DNA of 64,000 bases from Hirundichthys speculiger (taxonomy: Eukaryota; Chordata; Actinopteri; Beloniformes; Exocoetidae). The translations under genes were made by a program, and so were the position numbers. This document shows, in pieces, positions 24,459 through 38,100 of this stretch. The DNA lies in NCBI GenBank assembly GCA_018398805.1, contig JAGFBZ010001548.1:1270001-1334000 (forward strand), written 5' to 3'. Every line of letters begins with the position of its first letter. The first letter of the stretch is position 1. The notes under the pieces were generated by a model. The model was not told where the DNA came from and did not search any database. It saw only the letters and a list, made by a program, of their open reading frames with translations.

Positions 24459-25284
24459 AATCCACTATTGTCCACTAATGTGGTGGACTAGTCTGCTTGT
24501 CCTCATGGACTTTTGACTTTTAGTTTCATAATCTACCACAACAATCTACACAGTAGTCACAGCAGTGACCAATCTCACATGTTCAACTTTCTTTGTACAA
24601 GGATTTTTTTTTTTGGTCACATCTGTGCTCTTTAGCAAAGTTACATTTTGTAGTTTCTATTAAAGAACAAGTGAGGTTTTTCTTCTTTGATTTTCTTCAG
24701 GGAAGGAAATATTTCATTTGTTATACAAATATAATTAATTTGACACATATCAAGTGATCCTGTGTTTTAAACTGTTGAATCGTCACACACACTCTTGACC
24801 AATTTTCCACTCTGTTTTGGCACAAAGAGCTTTGAGACTTAAAACGTACAATTAATACCTCAATAAAAACAATTAGCCTGGGCAAAATCCTTAAAGCCAG
24901 AGTGAGCTAAGCACTCATTAAAAAAAAGATCCTGTGTTTTATGCAACAAGATTTGAGAATGTGAGAGAAAACATTGAACTTACAAGAATGTGTAAGACTA
25001 TCTGAAATTTAAAGGCATGCTAGTAATACGTTACATTTAAGTAAAGTACTCAACTCTGTCACAGTGGACGAAATGCAATCAGCTTTGAGCAAATATCTAT
25101 AACACATGGTGTTAATGTATTTCCTGGACATTAGTTACATGAATTTTTCTGAGACAATTTTATACATTTATTCAGTACTGCTCAAATTGCCAAAAACACC
25201 CATTCCATGAACTTTAAGACAGTGATAATTAATGATTTACTATTACTCATAAAATCAGACATCACTTCAGGTTGTGTTACATAT
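24459..25284. other. intron sequence, nothing recognised
   Basis: AT-rich DNA without an ORF, repeat end or RNA-like signal that I can support. Confidence 0.4.
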
Positions 25285-25285
25285 T

Positions 25286-25460
25286 GGGCAGATGGATAAC
25301 TCAGTGGTTTAAGAAGGCAACTCATATATAGAGGCTACAATTCCATCCTGTAGTGGTTATAGGTTCAACTCCTGACCTTGTGGTCCTTTATTGTGTCTTC
25401 CCCTCTCTCTCTCTGCCCTGCTTTCCTGTCTGTCTGCACCATAGTTAAAGGGCACTTGAA
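25286..25460 (+). repeat. tRNA-derived SINE
   Basis: The head has an A-box-like gataactcagtggtt (25294-25308) and a B box ggttcaactcc (25362-25372) at a spacing stretched by an insertion. The pyrimidine-rich body (tgtcttcccctctctctctc, then tgccctgctttcctgtctgt) is typical of fish SINEs. It is not a tRNA gene: no acceptor stem can be formed. Confidence 0.75.
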
Positions 25461-25697
25461 GCAAAAATTTGTTACATATCTTATCTTGGAAAGGAGATCT
25501 AAAAATTGATTTTCTGTTCTTGTGGTATTAAATATACATTAAACATAATTGTGTGAAAAGAAAAGTACAATTTCATACATTCTTTTAAAAAAAAGTTTTT
25601 ATCAGGAAATAAAAATTGAAAAAAATGTTAAAAATCACCTGCTCCTTACTAGGTCTTACTGGATAAACAGAACATTAACAACTAGAAAAGCACTCAG

Positions 25698-26116
25698 AGA
25701 GCGCAGACCTCCGCCAAGCACAACAGTTCCCCCATAAAGCGATTTACAGATTGCGATAAAATCCGTGTTTCTGGATCAGATCCGGATCAGCCTTTGAAAT
25801 TTGATAGAGGTTCCCATTGTCAATCCCTGAGTCAAATTTCATGAGTTTTGGACAATAATTAATGGAGATATTGAGAAACAAAATTTCCAGCCCCATTGAC
25901 CGCAATGTTATCGAAAATTTGAAAGTGATCCAGAATCCAGGATTTCTTCCGGATCACACCCAAAATGAAACCAGTTCTTCCTTTTCACATTTCTGACAAC
26001 TCCTGAAAATTTCATCAAAATCCATCTATAACTTTTTGAGTTATCTTGAACACAGACAGACAAACAAACAGACAGATAAACGGCCGGCAAAAACATAACC
26101 TCCTTGGCGGAGGTAA
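25698..26116. repeat. dispersed repeat with inverted ends cctccgccaag / cttggcggagg
   Basis: cctccgccaag (25708-25718) is exactly inverted at 26103-26113. Between them are internally similar phrases (gatcagatccggatcag, and atccaggatttcttccgg followed by atcac). The form fits a widespread short repeat in fish genomes. Class unknown. Confidence 0.55.
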
Positions 26117-26119
26117 CAA

Positions 26120-26879
26120 TAGTATGCAATTGCAATATGCAATTTGATCTTGCAGCAGTAAGTTTTCTTGTGCTTATGTGAGAATTACAGTGAGTGTGTC
26201 CTTCACCAGCCCTCTTGACAGTCTGATCTATCATACTTTATTGGGACCACAGAGTGATTCTGTCAGACGGGACTAAAATCACAGTGAAGCACAAAGAGAC
26301 AGTGGCAGATATGGTCCACAATGTTTGATGATGCATCTGGTGTTTGTGTACTGTGGTGTCATGTATGAGAATGAGTTTATATTGGATGTAACCCCCAGAT
26401 TCATATAAGAGCTGAAGCAGTTCAGGAGACAGACATATAGCAGTGATGTTGATCTCTAACACTTGTTCAGTAACAACTGGTGATAACCAGTACTTCAGGC
26501 TGAATCACAGTTGGCACAAGTGTATTGGGTCGGTGTCATGGAACAGATCTCCACCAGTGCACTGGTTTCCCCTCCAGCCCATCAGGAACCATCCAGCCTG
26601 GACAGCCTCCCCGTGGACATAGGTACGGTGAAAGTAGACTGGTCCAGAATCCAGGGAGTGAATCAGGTGGACCAAAAAACACCTGCAGCACCAAAGGCAT
26701 GGCATCAGGACAGGGAGGGGGGGGGGCACCAGCCCCCATACCTGCCATGTGTCATGCACATCTGTAGTGCATGTACTAGCAATGCACCAGTCATAATGTA
26801 AGTCTATAGAATTCTTACTTCTCTAGCTTACACATAAATTACTGTTATATATTTTGTCCTACAAAATATTGCCAATATA
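26120..26879. other. unassigned stretch, possibly repeat-derived
   Basis: GC content rises in 26520-26760, with overlapping short ORFs on both strands and a run of ten G near 26717-26726. No domain was recognised in any frame. Confidence 0.3.
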
Positions 26880-27235
26880 TTTGTGCCTCTCCTCTCTCTG
26901 TCCTCCATCTTCTCTGTCCTATCTCCCTCCTCTTGCTTCTTTTACCCAGCCGGCCTTCAGCAGGAAAGTCCCCCCCATATGAGCCAGGTCCTGCTCAAGG
27001 TTTCTTCCCCTTCCTTTCCACTGTTTGGCTTAAAGGCTTTTTTCACCCGCAAGGGAAGTTTTTTGTTGTTGTTTTTTTTTTTTTAACTTTCCATTGTTTC
27101 TTTAATTAAGATTTAATAATATTATTTGCTGTTAATAATATTTGGGGTCATGATCTGGGTCTCTGAAAACTGCCTAGAGATCATTTGTATTGTAATAGAC
27201 TATATAATGTTGAATTGAACTGAATTGAATTGTCC
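26880..27235 (+). repeat. dispersed LINE/SINE 3' region with GAATT tail
   Basis: It contains the phrase ccggccttcagcaggaaagt, then gagccaggtcctgctcaagg and tttcttcc. It ends gaattgaactgaattgaatt. This body with the same tail is very common in teleosts; the other two copies of the tail in the window are at 13327 and 53968. Confidence 0.6.
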
Positions 27236-27239
27236 GTTC

Positions 27240-29040
27240 ATCTTAGAAGACGCCTTGTGTGCAGGTGTTCTTGTGCATTAAAAAAAAAAACACATGGGAA
27301 GACCTCTGACCGGGACAGTCTGGGAACACTGTGGATGGGGTGGGGCGCCCCCACTCACACTGGCATCCCAGGATCCCCACCCCCCTGGCTACTGCACCCC
27401 CAAGGTCCATCATCTGGAGATTATAGGTTTTTTCACAGTATAGTGTTGTCACATCTAGTGTATTAAATGCTAAATTTACTTTCAGAAATGTGTGCAGTTA
27501 CAGGCTAAGTTGTATTTTACTTTGAAGTAGGTAATAAATGGATTCCAGATATTTATAAAAACAGCTAATTCATTCCTACAAGTAAATGTTACTTTTTCTA
27601 GTGTTCAGTAAGAAGGTTTGTCCAGTCATTGATCTGCAAACAGATTTTTTTGGGATTTCCAATTGAGGAGAATTGTTTTTATGCCAATAGAGAAATAAGA
27701 ACTGGGTTTCTGTATTTAATTTGAAGATTGTCAAGTTCAGTACAGTTAACTAGTAAGCACAACAATAAAGATGAAGGGATTCTGCAGCTCAGAATGGTGA
27801 AGTGTTTCTCTGTTACTGTTCACCAGAAAGAATGAACAGGTGGGCAGGTCCATGTGGCGTGAAAATAATTGTCAGTGGTACCAATGATGCATTGTGAGCA
27901 GATGTCTGTGTCTGCCATTTTAAAAATATTTTGGTTGGGTGATACTGAATGAGTTGTAAATTCATCAAAGAGAAGATGTTATTGCAGGTTTTGTCCAGAA
28001 ATTGGGATTGGATATGGGGTAGTTAAATCATTTTCCCATTTGAGTATTGGGAGGGCTGATGCTGTCTCAGTATTGGATATAGGTTTGTACATTTTAGAGA
28101 GTTTTTCAGAGTCTGCATTTTTCATAATTTCCTCAATAAATCTTGGGGGCAACAGTAGGTTATTAGATGTGTTTATCATTGATTTACAGATTTGAATGGT
28201 TGGTAATGAAGTAAGTGTTCTTCTCCAGTACCAAATCTCTGGATTATTGAACTGAATGATATAATGGTTGAGGGGTTCTTCCATAACTTGAAATCTGGAC
28301 TGTGCCAGATTAGGGTGAATTTACATGATGTTAAAGAGGATTATGTGATTTTGGTTGCCTTCCAGAGTTGGCTGTCAGAGTTGAGTCAATTATCAGGCTG
28401 TAGTTCAAACTTTTTACTGAAACTGGAAGGAAGGGTAAGTCAGAAAAAAAGGGATTTTTGCATTGGTTTTGCTCTAGTTCTATCTCTGAGTTGTTGTGGT
28501 TTTCTTTTTGGATCCATTTTTATTAAATATTGCAGCTGATTGGACCCTAACCCTAAGTATTTATATTGAAAGCTGGGACCTTCTAACCCTCCTAGTGATT
28601 TTTGCTTTTGCAGTGTTGATAGACAAATTCAGGGTTTCTTGTTCTTCCAGTAGAATTGTGTTACTAAGTTAACTGACTTGAACCAGATGTCTAGGAGTAA
28701 CTAGGCATGCTGAAAATAGGCAATTAATTTGCAGAAGCTTTTTATTTTAAACTGTACCTATCTGACCCAAAAGAGGAACGTTGGTTCAGCGTTTTAAATC
28801 TTGTCGTAATTGTTTTGATTTTTTGGGGGGGCTTTTTTTGTTTTTAGTAAAGGGGTGTAATTAAGATTGAAAAGTCCTGACAGTTCAGGAGATACTCTAA
28901 TACCAAAATATTTAATACTTACCGGAGTTGAGTTGTGATTCTTTGTTTTTTTTTCAGCCACTGTTTTAGATCTGTTGATGTGTATTGGTATCCTCGTCCT
29001 GTTGAATGACCAAATTTCAGTCAAATTTTAATTGTTAGAC
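27240..29040 (-). pseudogene. second L1 copy, ORF2 C-terminal part and 3' end
   Basis: Minus-strand translation gives pieces that parallel the first L1: KYFGIRVSPELSGLFNLNY then TPLLKTKK (28794-29024), a middle part rich in W and Y, and PEIWYWRRTLTSLPTIQIC to LPILKWENDL (27979-28284). A Cys tail CSQCIIGT and ATWTCPPVHSFW lies near 27900. The RT catalytic core is absent, so the copy is 5'-truncated. Numerous stops are present. Confidence 0.8.
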
Positions 29041-29660
29041 AAACGGCCTCACATTTGTAAAGAAATCACGACTAAGGCTGTGTAAGAATAAGTAATCTAT
29101 AACTCATGGAAAACAGAGTAGGAATTATACTTGAAACTGGAGATTGAACTGTTAGGGTTAACTCTTAAGAGGCTGGGTCTGGGTTTGGAGGGTCAGCTGG
29201 AGCAGTGGCTGGGGCCTGCAACCCATAGTGGGGCTCTACTAGCAGTTCCCTCCCTTGCTGTGATTTGGGAGACTCCAGAGAGGGTCGGCATACCAAGAGA
29301 ACTGTATGACCTAAAAATTAGATCTGGTTTCTGTCTCGTTTCGTCACGTGGCACAGAAGTGACTTGTCCTTTTCCTTGTTTACACTTACATAATAGACGT
29401 TACATCTATGTACATGTGTGAAGAATCTAAATTGGGTTGTTTTTCCAGGTGGTGTAAATGACAACAATATGGCTTTTTTAGTTCAGATGATATTTGAAGA
29501 ATCAGTTAGTTTATGTGGGAACCGGTACATTCAAGGGAGCAGCAGGATACAAATAATTCCTCAATCAAAATGAATGTTTCACCATGTTAACAAGTGACTA
29601 AAATGATTTCAAAAGAGAAACAGTGATTTAAATCTGGCATCAAACCTACTGTAATGTCTA
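29041..29660. other. intron sequence, nothing recognised
   Basis: A 96-codon ORF at 29131-29421 shows no family motif. No element ends were found. Confidence 0.35.
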
Positions 29661-29664
29661 CAAT

Positions 29665-32102
29665 ATATATATATATCTTCCTTGCAAAACAGCTGGAGCT
29701 CAGCGAGGTTGGATGGAGAGCATTTGTGGACAACAGTCTTCAGCTCTTTCCACAGATTCTCGATTGGATTCAGGTCTGGACTTTGACGTGGCCGTTCTAA
29801 CACCTGGATACATTTATTTATGAATGATTCCATTGTAGATTTGGCTTTATGTTTTGGATCATTGTCCTGTTGGAAGATAAATCTCCGTCCCAGTCTCAGG
29901 TCTTTTGCAGACTCCAACAGGTTTGTCTTCCAGAATGGTCCTGTATTTCGCTCCATCCATCTTCCCATCAATTTGAACCATCTTCCCTGTCCCTGCTGAA
30001 GAAAAGCAGGCCCAGACCATGATGCTGCCACCACCATGTTTGACAGTGGGGATGGTGTGTTCAGGGTGATGAGCTGTGTTGCTTTTACGCCAAACATATC
30101 GTTTTGCATTGTGGCCAAAAAGTTCTATTTTGGTTTCATCTGATCAGAGCACTTCTTCCACATGTTTGGTATGTCTCCCAGGTGGGTTGTGACAAACTTT
30201 AAATTAGACTTTTTATGGATATCTTTGAGAAATGGCTTTCTTCTTGCCTCTCTTTCATAAAGTCCAGATTTGTGCAGTGTACGACTGATTGTTGTCCTCT
30301 GGACAGACTCTCCCACCTCAGCTGTAGATCAGTTCATCCAGAGTGATCATGAGCCTCTTAGCTGCATCTCTGATCAGTCTTCTCCTTGTTCCAGATGAAA
30401 GTTTAGAGGGACGGCCGGGTCTTGATAGATTTGCAGTGGTCTCATACTCCTTCCATTTCAATATGATTGCTCGCACAGTGCTCCTTGAGATGTTTAAAGC
30501 TTGAGAAATCACAGGTGGATTCTATTGATCATCATCAGTCATTCAGGACAACATTGGATCATTCAGAGATCCTCACTGAACTTCTGGAGTGAGTTTGCTG
30601 CACTGAAAGTAAAGGAGCCGAATAATATTGCACGCCCCACTTTTCAGTTTTTTACTTTTTAACCTGATAAACCCTGACCCCCTTTTTTAGAAAAACGCCT
30701 AAAAATGACATACCCAAATTAAAATGATTGTAACTTCTAAACTGTTCTGTCCACATGGATGCATTAAAGTGTTCCATAAAGAAGACACTCTATAGTTTCT
30801 TATAAAACTGTCAGGAACACTCAAGGTGATATATAACTGTGTAAAAACCACCAATTCATAATATATTTGATGACTACATATATATATATATATGACTACA
30901 TGTGGAGCATATATACTTTTTAAAATATATGTTACAGTTAAGGTTTTGAGGTTATGAGGGCTCAATTGCATGAAGGTCAAGCAGGGAGGAGGCAGGAATA
31001 ATGTTCACTGTCTGAAGAGTCCTCAAAAATCTTCTCCAGCGCCTCCTGGACACTAAAACGTGTTTTTGACTTACTTTTAGCCATTTAACCGTGAGGTAAG
31101 TTATCTTATTTTACGCGAGTTATCTTGCTGCTTGCACTGCTGAGCGCTCTGCGTAAATGCGCACATGCAAGACCGGGGGGGCGCACCGCTACGCGCAGGC
31201 ATAAAACGGCTCAGATAGAGTCGAATTACACATGCAATACGTCATTGGAAAGGTTGATCTATGCTCTAAAAGGCGGACATGACGAATCTAAGGTCCGCCT
31301 TGTAGCTGTCAATCAAATGCATTGCAAAGAGAGTCACCGGAAATTCGAACAAAGCCATCTTTGTTTCGGGAAGATGATTCCTCTGCTTGAAAAACTACGA
31401 TCGGAAATCAAACAAAACTTTTTTACACTTCTAATATGGTACTGAATTGCAAAAAAGTGCTTTGGTTATAAGTAATAACATTTATTGACACTAAATCTCA
31501 ATAAATGATCACGAGAATTCAACCGTACATGAAGAACCAAGCTTGTTCAGGGCTTGTTCTCAGCAACCAAAAATCGCTCGAGTGAGCATCTTTCTGTTTA
31601 TAGACAAGCTAAGCCTCTGTCAACAAACGGGGACCGGATTCAAACCGTTTCTCCACGTTTTCTGGGACATTTATCGACGAAAACCGGTAAGTGCTGACTT
31701 TCACGACTTTCGGCTTTTATGTGTTTAGGCACCTCTTGTGCAAGATATATAAGAGATGAAAGAAAAACGGCATTATTTTTGCAAAGAGGAGACTCTGCAG
31801 AGTTCAATGATACCAAACACAGCTATGACAGATGAAGTGATCGTTCTGTATGAGTCATTTTTAGACAAAATTATTACACAATGAGGACGCCGGCGTCCTC
31901 GTCGGGCGCATCAGGTTAAAGTACTTGTTGTTGTTTTACTTGTTTAAAATAACCAATAAATTTCATTCCACTTCACGATTGTGTCCCACTTGTTGTTGAT
32001 TCGTGACAAAAAATTGAAATTTTATATCTCTTTGTTTGAAGCCTGAAATGTGGCAAAAGGCCGAAAAGTTCAAGAGGGTCAAATACTTTTGCAAGGCACT
32101 GT
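29665..32102 (-). mobile_element. Tc1-like transposon, transposase broken, split by a piggyBac
   Basis: On the minus strand the transposase reads: helix-turn-helix part with ISQALNISRSTVRAIILKW and NLSRPGRPSKLS (30318-30512), linker (30125-30316), and catalytic part with [18 protein letters not shown] and SPDLNPIENLWKELKTVV (29609-30118). The Asp and Glu of the DDE triad are visible in the last piece. Frameshifts and stops separate the three pieces, and the C-terminus is lost at about 29680. The right terminal repeat runs to gcaaggcactgta at 32091-32103. The piece between 30662 and 31916 is foreign (see the piggyBac entry). Confidence 0.88.
30659..31919 (-). mobile_element. piggyBac-type element, internally deleted, inside the Tc1
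   Basis: The element is bounded by TTAA at 30659-30662 and 31916-31919, with inverted ends cctgataaaccctgac (left) and, complemented, cctgatgcgcccgac (right). On the minus strand an ATG at 31082-31084 starts MAKSKSKTRFSVQEALEK then IFEDSSDSEHYS, the acidic N-terminus typical of fish piggyBac transposases, with a stop soon after. The catalytic domain is gone. A perfect 18-bp palindrome (31883-31900) sits next to the right end, and a short (TA)n at 30877-30892. Confidence 0.8.
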
Positions 32103-35100
32103 ACAGGGATGTATGTAGATTGGATGTTTTTGGTTGCGTTGTATGTAATATATGTAAATCTCAGGGAATTCAAAAGAACCACATTCAGTTAAGCCAATAC
32201 AAGTGGCCATATTTAGGAAGAAATGAGAGATCATAAAGAAATCATGACATGTTAGTGCATGGTGTAATTTATCAAGAAACAAAAACAATTCAAGTTGTAG
32301 TTCTAAAACAGTGTTTTGGTGGGGTCTATTTTAGGACAGACTGTCCCCTTAATATCACTTTGACAATGTGGGGGCATGAAACAGTCACATGTCCTTTTAA
32401 GAATAACACTTTATGGCTCATTGGGCTTTGCTAATAAATGCTTAAGGGTGACTGGTGCCAATTTCTAAGAAACTGAAACAACAGTGTGAGAATTTTCCAA
32501 ATGTTCTTGAAAAAGACCAAGTACTTTCCAAGAGACTTTTAAAACCCATAGTTTCTTCAGTAACTTCATCATAAGGCATTATTTTAGAGTTTTGAGTCTT
32601 TACACTTTTCAAGACACAATTCATTGTCAATGTGTTTCACACAGCTAGATTAAATTAAAGCCTACTAATGCTGAAGTCTCAGGAAAGTAGGCTTCGTCAG
32701 CTGATTGTAAAAAGGAGCTGGTGTCTTTTGGGCTTGTGGAGGGCCCGTCTTGGGCCTTTCCTTTTGCCAGTAAATAAAGAGATGGACAGTGTGCCCGGTG
32801 TTATCAATGAAGCCAGCCCCTTGGCGCTCCAAAAAGTGCAGCTTGGAAGGTGTCCATAGCAGGGCATTAGGCTTGGAGGTTTGTGTCGTTTGTAATTTAT
32901 AACACTAAGGGAAATGGGTAAGAGGACAATATGGAGAAAAGAGGGAGAGAGGGAATGTGGGAGGAGGGGGATGGGACTTGCTGCACAAGAAAGTGCCACA
33001 GCTTCTCTGAGTGTGCTGCACTGAGCCTGGATACTAGCCTGACCAAGCTGCAGGGCTTTTTTGTCCCTCTCTGAGGCACAGCCTGAATGGGCCAGACTTT
33101 TCTTTTAGCCAAAGTTAAACACACTAGATGAAGGTATGATCATATCAATTTGCTCATGGACTACACAGGAGAGATGGGCAATAACTAAATACAATAAATA
33201 CTCTACATAAATACAATACAGAAGCTATGATGAGAATATAATCATTTTATTTTAAGATCCTAGCTGCACTCCTTCAGTTTTTTTAATTGATTTGAACATC
33301 TGAACTACTTTTAACACATAACAGCCTTTATTCGAAAATCCCAAACTTCAAAGATATAAAATAACCTTTATATCACAGTAGTTTAATGTTGTTTTTCACT
33401 TGGAAAGCTATGTCTGTGTTTGCATCAACACACAGACGACTTACTGACAAAGTTGACAGTTTTTAACATTGTGACGATTTGTTTTTGCTTTGTTTTTTCT
33501 TTCCCAAGATACTGTTTTTAATGTGGCTCAGGCAGACCTAAAACATGTTAATGCCTGAATATATTTAAGTGTTCAGGCCATGGACTACAACTGCAGAAAG
33601 ATTACTACACTTACAGCTGAACAGTCTGGTTATTTACTACTGACTGTGCATGATTGAGCCTATGTGCTTATTTGCACATCAAGCACATAACTGAGATTTG
33701 ATCAAAAATGGTCACTCGGGGTGTGTGTTTGAGTGTAAATGATTGCTTTATGCATTTTTTTTAAAAGTGTCACCTCAAGTGCAGTCATAAAATCCAGAGT
33801 TGGAAAGCTGCTGATTGTAAGCTAACTGTGTATCAGAGACTGCAAAAAGGTCACTGAGATGGGAGTTCATCACTGCTGAGAGCTTTCAGTACTTCTGTGT
33901 TTGTAACCACTGTAACCTAGCTGATGCTGCTTTCACCTTGAATGAGTGTCATCATGATCAAAATGTGCTCCTTACAAAAGCCATAACTCCCAAAAATGTT
34001 GTCTCAGGACACTTCAGAGGGGATCTGTCTGACCGTAGCCAGATTTACAATATTATTTTTCAACATGATACATTTAATATTACAGGGTCACAAATTTGGA
34101 AGACACAGTTAGCAAAATTTGTAGATTTGTTGTTAAGATCAAAATCAAGGTTGAGTTTGAAGACAGAGATGGTTCCATTATTATATCCTTCTGGAGTCAG
34201 TGTAACACGTGGAACAGATCATTACACTGAGAGGAATTACGCCACCTCTATTCTGCTATTAAGGCATAATGATCATTTTCCTTCTTCATACACTAGACAC
34301 TAATTGCAACAATTTCCGTTCGTTTCATACAAGTGACGTAATGCACAACACCCAAGTGACCCCGATAATATCTTAAACACATAAATGCTGACAAAATAGA
34401 CATTTCCTCTCACCAGAGACAACATTCATTACAACATATCTCTTTGAAATATGAAATATGTAATGATGCAATTTCTCTTGAGTGCTCAGTTCTCATATTA
34501 AATTCTAAATGAACATCTTTAATTTTTTTTTTTTTGTCTTGGTAACATTACAGATACGGCTGTCAGTTTTGTTGTGTCTTTGGAGGTAAAATTCAGTTCA
34601 AAATTGTAACTGAATGGTGTTAACATCAATTCAGTTCTTTAAAATTATTTCCCTGTGGAGTCACAACAGATTCCTCCAAACTGATGATGACTTTGGAGCA
34701 TTATCTCAACACTGCAAACATAAATGAGTCTCTCAGGAAGCTTCAAAAACATCCTTTGACATTTGATTTAATGTAAAAAAAATGTTCAAGTATTATTTGA
34801 GTAAAAAACAGTAAATATTAAAATAATTTAAATGCATCTTCAAATCAGGCAGCCTACATTTAAATATAGGCCATTAGTTTGTCTTTGAAAGTGAAACACT
34901 GACATGTTTCAGCCTGTTTCCAGTACAAACTCACAATTGTAAGTGCTGTTATGGTAATAGCTTTGCAACCACATCACTTACAAAGTCTTAATAATCGGTC
35001 AAAGAGATTAAAAGCACACAGGTCTGGTATGATCTCTGTTTTGGGAAACAGCTTATTGAGAGCAATGTGGGGGTGGTTGATTCCAGATTGCATAATAACA

Positions 35101-38100
35101 AATTTTCCTCTGTAGTGCACAGCGACAGATCTTTGGCAACGTGTACTGGTGGCAGACTCAGCTCCTTAACAACACACACAGTACAAAATCACAAAGGCTA
35201 TTCTCCAGGAACAGTCATCATCATCAGAGGCCCCCAGATGGGGGTCATCAATGAGTCTGCGGACATGTTATTAGGAAGAAACATGTAAAATCAGTGCAGA
35301 CTAGTGTCAATAAAAGAAAATAATAAACAAATGTGCTCACTATAGATATTTCACCTGACCAAAAGAATTACAGTAATACCACTACATTTGATACGATGGA
35401 TGTCTTGCCCCCTTGGGAGAAAGTGAGATTTATTCCTAACTGCTTGCATTGTCAGTCTACAGTAGGCTATTCATTCTTCAGGATTTCATCCAAATAAACC
35501 TGACATACAGAGCAGAGGAAGTCAGGTCACAGAGGTTAAGATCAAAAGTCTTCTATAAGAACAAAAGCCCCACACAAATTGCTTTTCAAAGTGGGGCTTC
35601 ATATGAAGTCATCCTCAGGTCAACAGGGGCCACAGTGGCACATTCAATTTCTTACTGTACGTTTCCATGGCTGCACAAAAAGTTTGTCAAGTGGACCAAA
35701 TTAAGTGATTTTATAGCAGATAATGCTGGATTGCGCAGATGGATACTGACAGAATTGTTTATTTGGTGAACCACAGAAGGAAGCTGAGAAGTTGTAGAGC
35801 AACAGTGGCTGCGTTAACATAGACTAGATTATACACAAATGCCATTTTTTGACTTTATGCTGCACCACTCTGAATGGGAACACTTGAATAGCAGACTTAC
35901 TGTTGACAGACTGTGGAGGTAAATACACAGGATGGGGTCCAGGAGGAAAAATAATGCAAAGAAAAATCATAATGCCAGATCAGACAGCCTGTAGGAATGC
36001 ACCGTGTCTAGATTCACACTTCTCAACTGTTGTACTAATCGGGTATTAAAAGCCTACTCCATGTTGTACCAGAATGTGAAGAATGTAGGCCAATTCAACA
36101 GCCAGTCCTATAACACAACAAACTCAGGATTTCAATCCAGTCACTATCTAAAACACCAGAGGTCAACCATGTATTCGTGAGAATACGAAATTGCAAAAGC
36201 TCTTCTGAATTACAAATTACGTCTTACATCACGTGGAATTTCTTTTAAAGTCATTAATATAAATTAAATGCTTTTTATGGAATCACATGTATTAGACAAT
36301 AGTTTCTTAAACAACTAAAGAACTGAAAACTAAGTTGCACTGAATTGTAGAATTAAAGTTTTTCATAGATTTTCTGCTCAGGATTTTCAGGGCTCGTCTG
36401 AAACATGGGCTCCATGACACAGTGGAATACATCTTTAAAGGCAAACATAAACTAACCCTGCCCCTAATACTGTTATGGTTTAAACAGGCCTACTACGACA
36501 TATTTAGCCTCAGATGAGCCAGCCATGCCATCTAGCTATATATCCCACGACTAGCTAGTTAACTGTTGTACCGTCATCGTAAAAATATATTTTCCCCGGA
36601 TGCCCGATTTTGCAAAACCTGGAGTGTCTACTTACATTACAGAGTATTAATGAGAAGAAAGTTTGGATTCATTCTGAAGATCAAAAGATCAAAGATGAAA
36701 TGCAGCACAACAGATGTTGGAGAAGCACACACTAGCGCCAAAAATTTAGATTTATTCTTTGGGAAAACTTAATAATCTTCTATACTCTTATAGGAGTCTA
36801 CATAGACACATACTGAGTCACAGTGAGTGGATTAATTCTAATAAGATCCAATGACCCACAATGGGGGTTTGAGGGCTACACACCTATTGAAAAAAGCAAA
36901 GTTAGATGACTAAGGCATGATGAAGGAGCTGGGAATAATGGAAATACCGATATCACAGAATATTGTACCCACACCCATTCACCTCCTCCCTGACCCCTCA
37001 CCATGCAAACAGCTCAGCTGGATCCAAGTTCCTTATTTTAACAGTTTTGTTAACTTTTTTCACAAATGGAAGACTATTTAATATGTGGGGTGCGCATAAT
37101 TTCACATCAAAGACGTTTGATTCCACAATAACAAACTCAGGTGGTCTCAGGTTTGTCCTTCATCGTCCTCAGCAGCCATGACCCCGGCATCTCACAGCAG
37201 AGAACACTGTTGTTTTTGTATGAAACCAACAAAACCTGAATTTATATATCTGGCAAGTGATTTAATAATTTGTGCCTGGCTTTGTGGTTAATGGTGCAAT
37301 TTTTGTGATGCAAACAACTCAGAATGGATACATTTACTTATGCTTTACTCTTACTTTAATAAGCATTAAGTGTTACTTTGAGCAGCTTTTACTCAAAATA
37401 AAAATAAAATAAAACTAACACAGAATTTTTACATTTTATATTGATGGATTTTATGTTTAACAGAAGTGGCTACATAACCCATTTCCATAAAATTTTGTAT
37501 TATTATTTAATAAAAATTAAATGTGTATTTCAGTTATTCTCTTGAGAATTTGTTTAAGACGCACAAATAAAAAGGAAATGATTTCAGTTCCTTACCAACT
37601 TTATTGCATTTTGAAAACATGAACAAATCTAGAATTTGATGCCAGTAACAAACTATAAACAGTATGCAAGGTAGACTGCTCATTTAAACATTTTCCTGGA
37701 AATAGCACATCATCTGGGTATTATTCTTGCATACTGTAGTTCGTGCATCCTACATACTAATAATACATTTTGGAACAATCACACCAGCCCAGCAGTGTAG
37801 TGTGCAGTTCAAAAAATGGCATTAGTGTTTCCAAGAAAAGATGTCATGAATCATCGCTTTTTGTCTAATGCTAGTAAAAAAAAAAAAAACATTGGTCGCT
37901 TAAGAATAAATAAATACATAAATAAATAGAAAGGATAAGTTGAAGAGGTTAAAAGAAGCATAAGTAGTAAAAGTGAAATGAAAATAGAGGTGATATCAAG
38001 CCCTCAAATGGGAAGGGAAGTGACTAATTTTGTGGGGAAATACACACCTCGACTCAGTCACAGCTGACCTCTTTTTGTAATTAAAAAGACATGTTATAGT

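Noticed and set aside
26511..26801. Overlapping ORFs on both strands (Pro/Gly-rich)
   Set aside because: Both strands are open at once in a GC-richer patch and no domain is recognisable.
33938..34303. 121-codon ORF as a gene
   Set aside because: No start context, splice context, motif or compositional change compared with the surrounding intron; length is compatible with chance.
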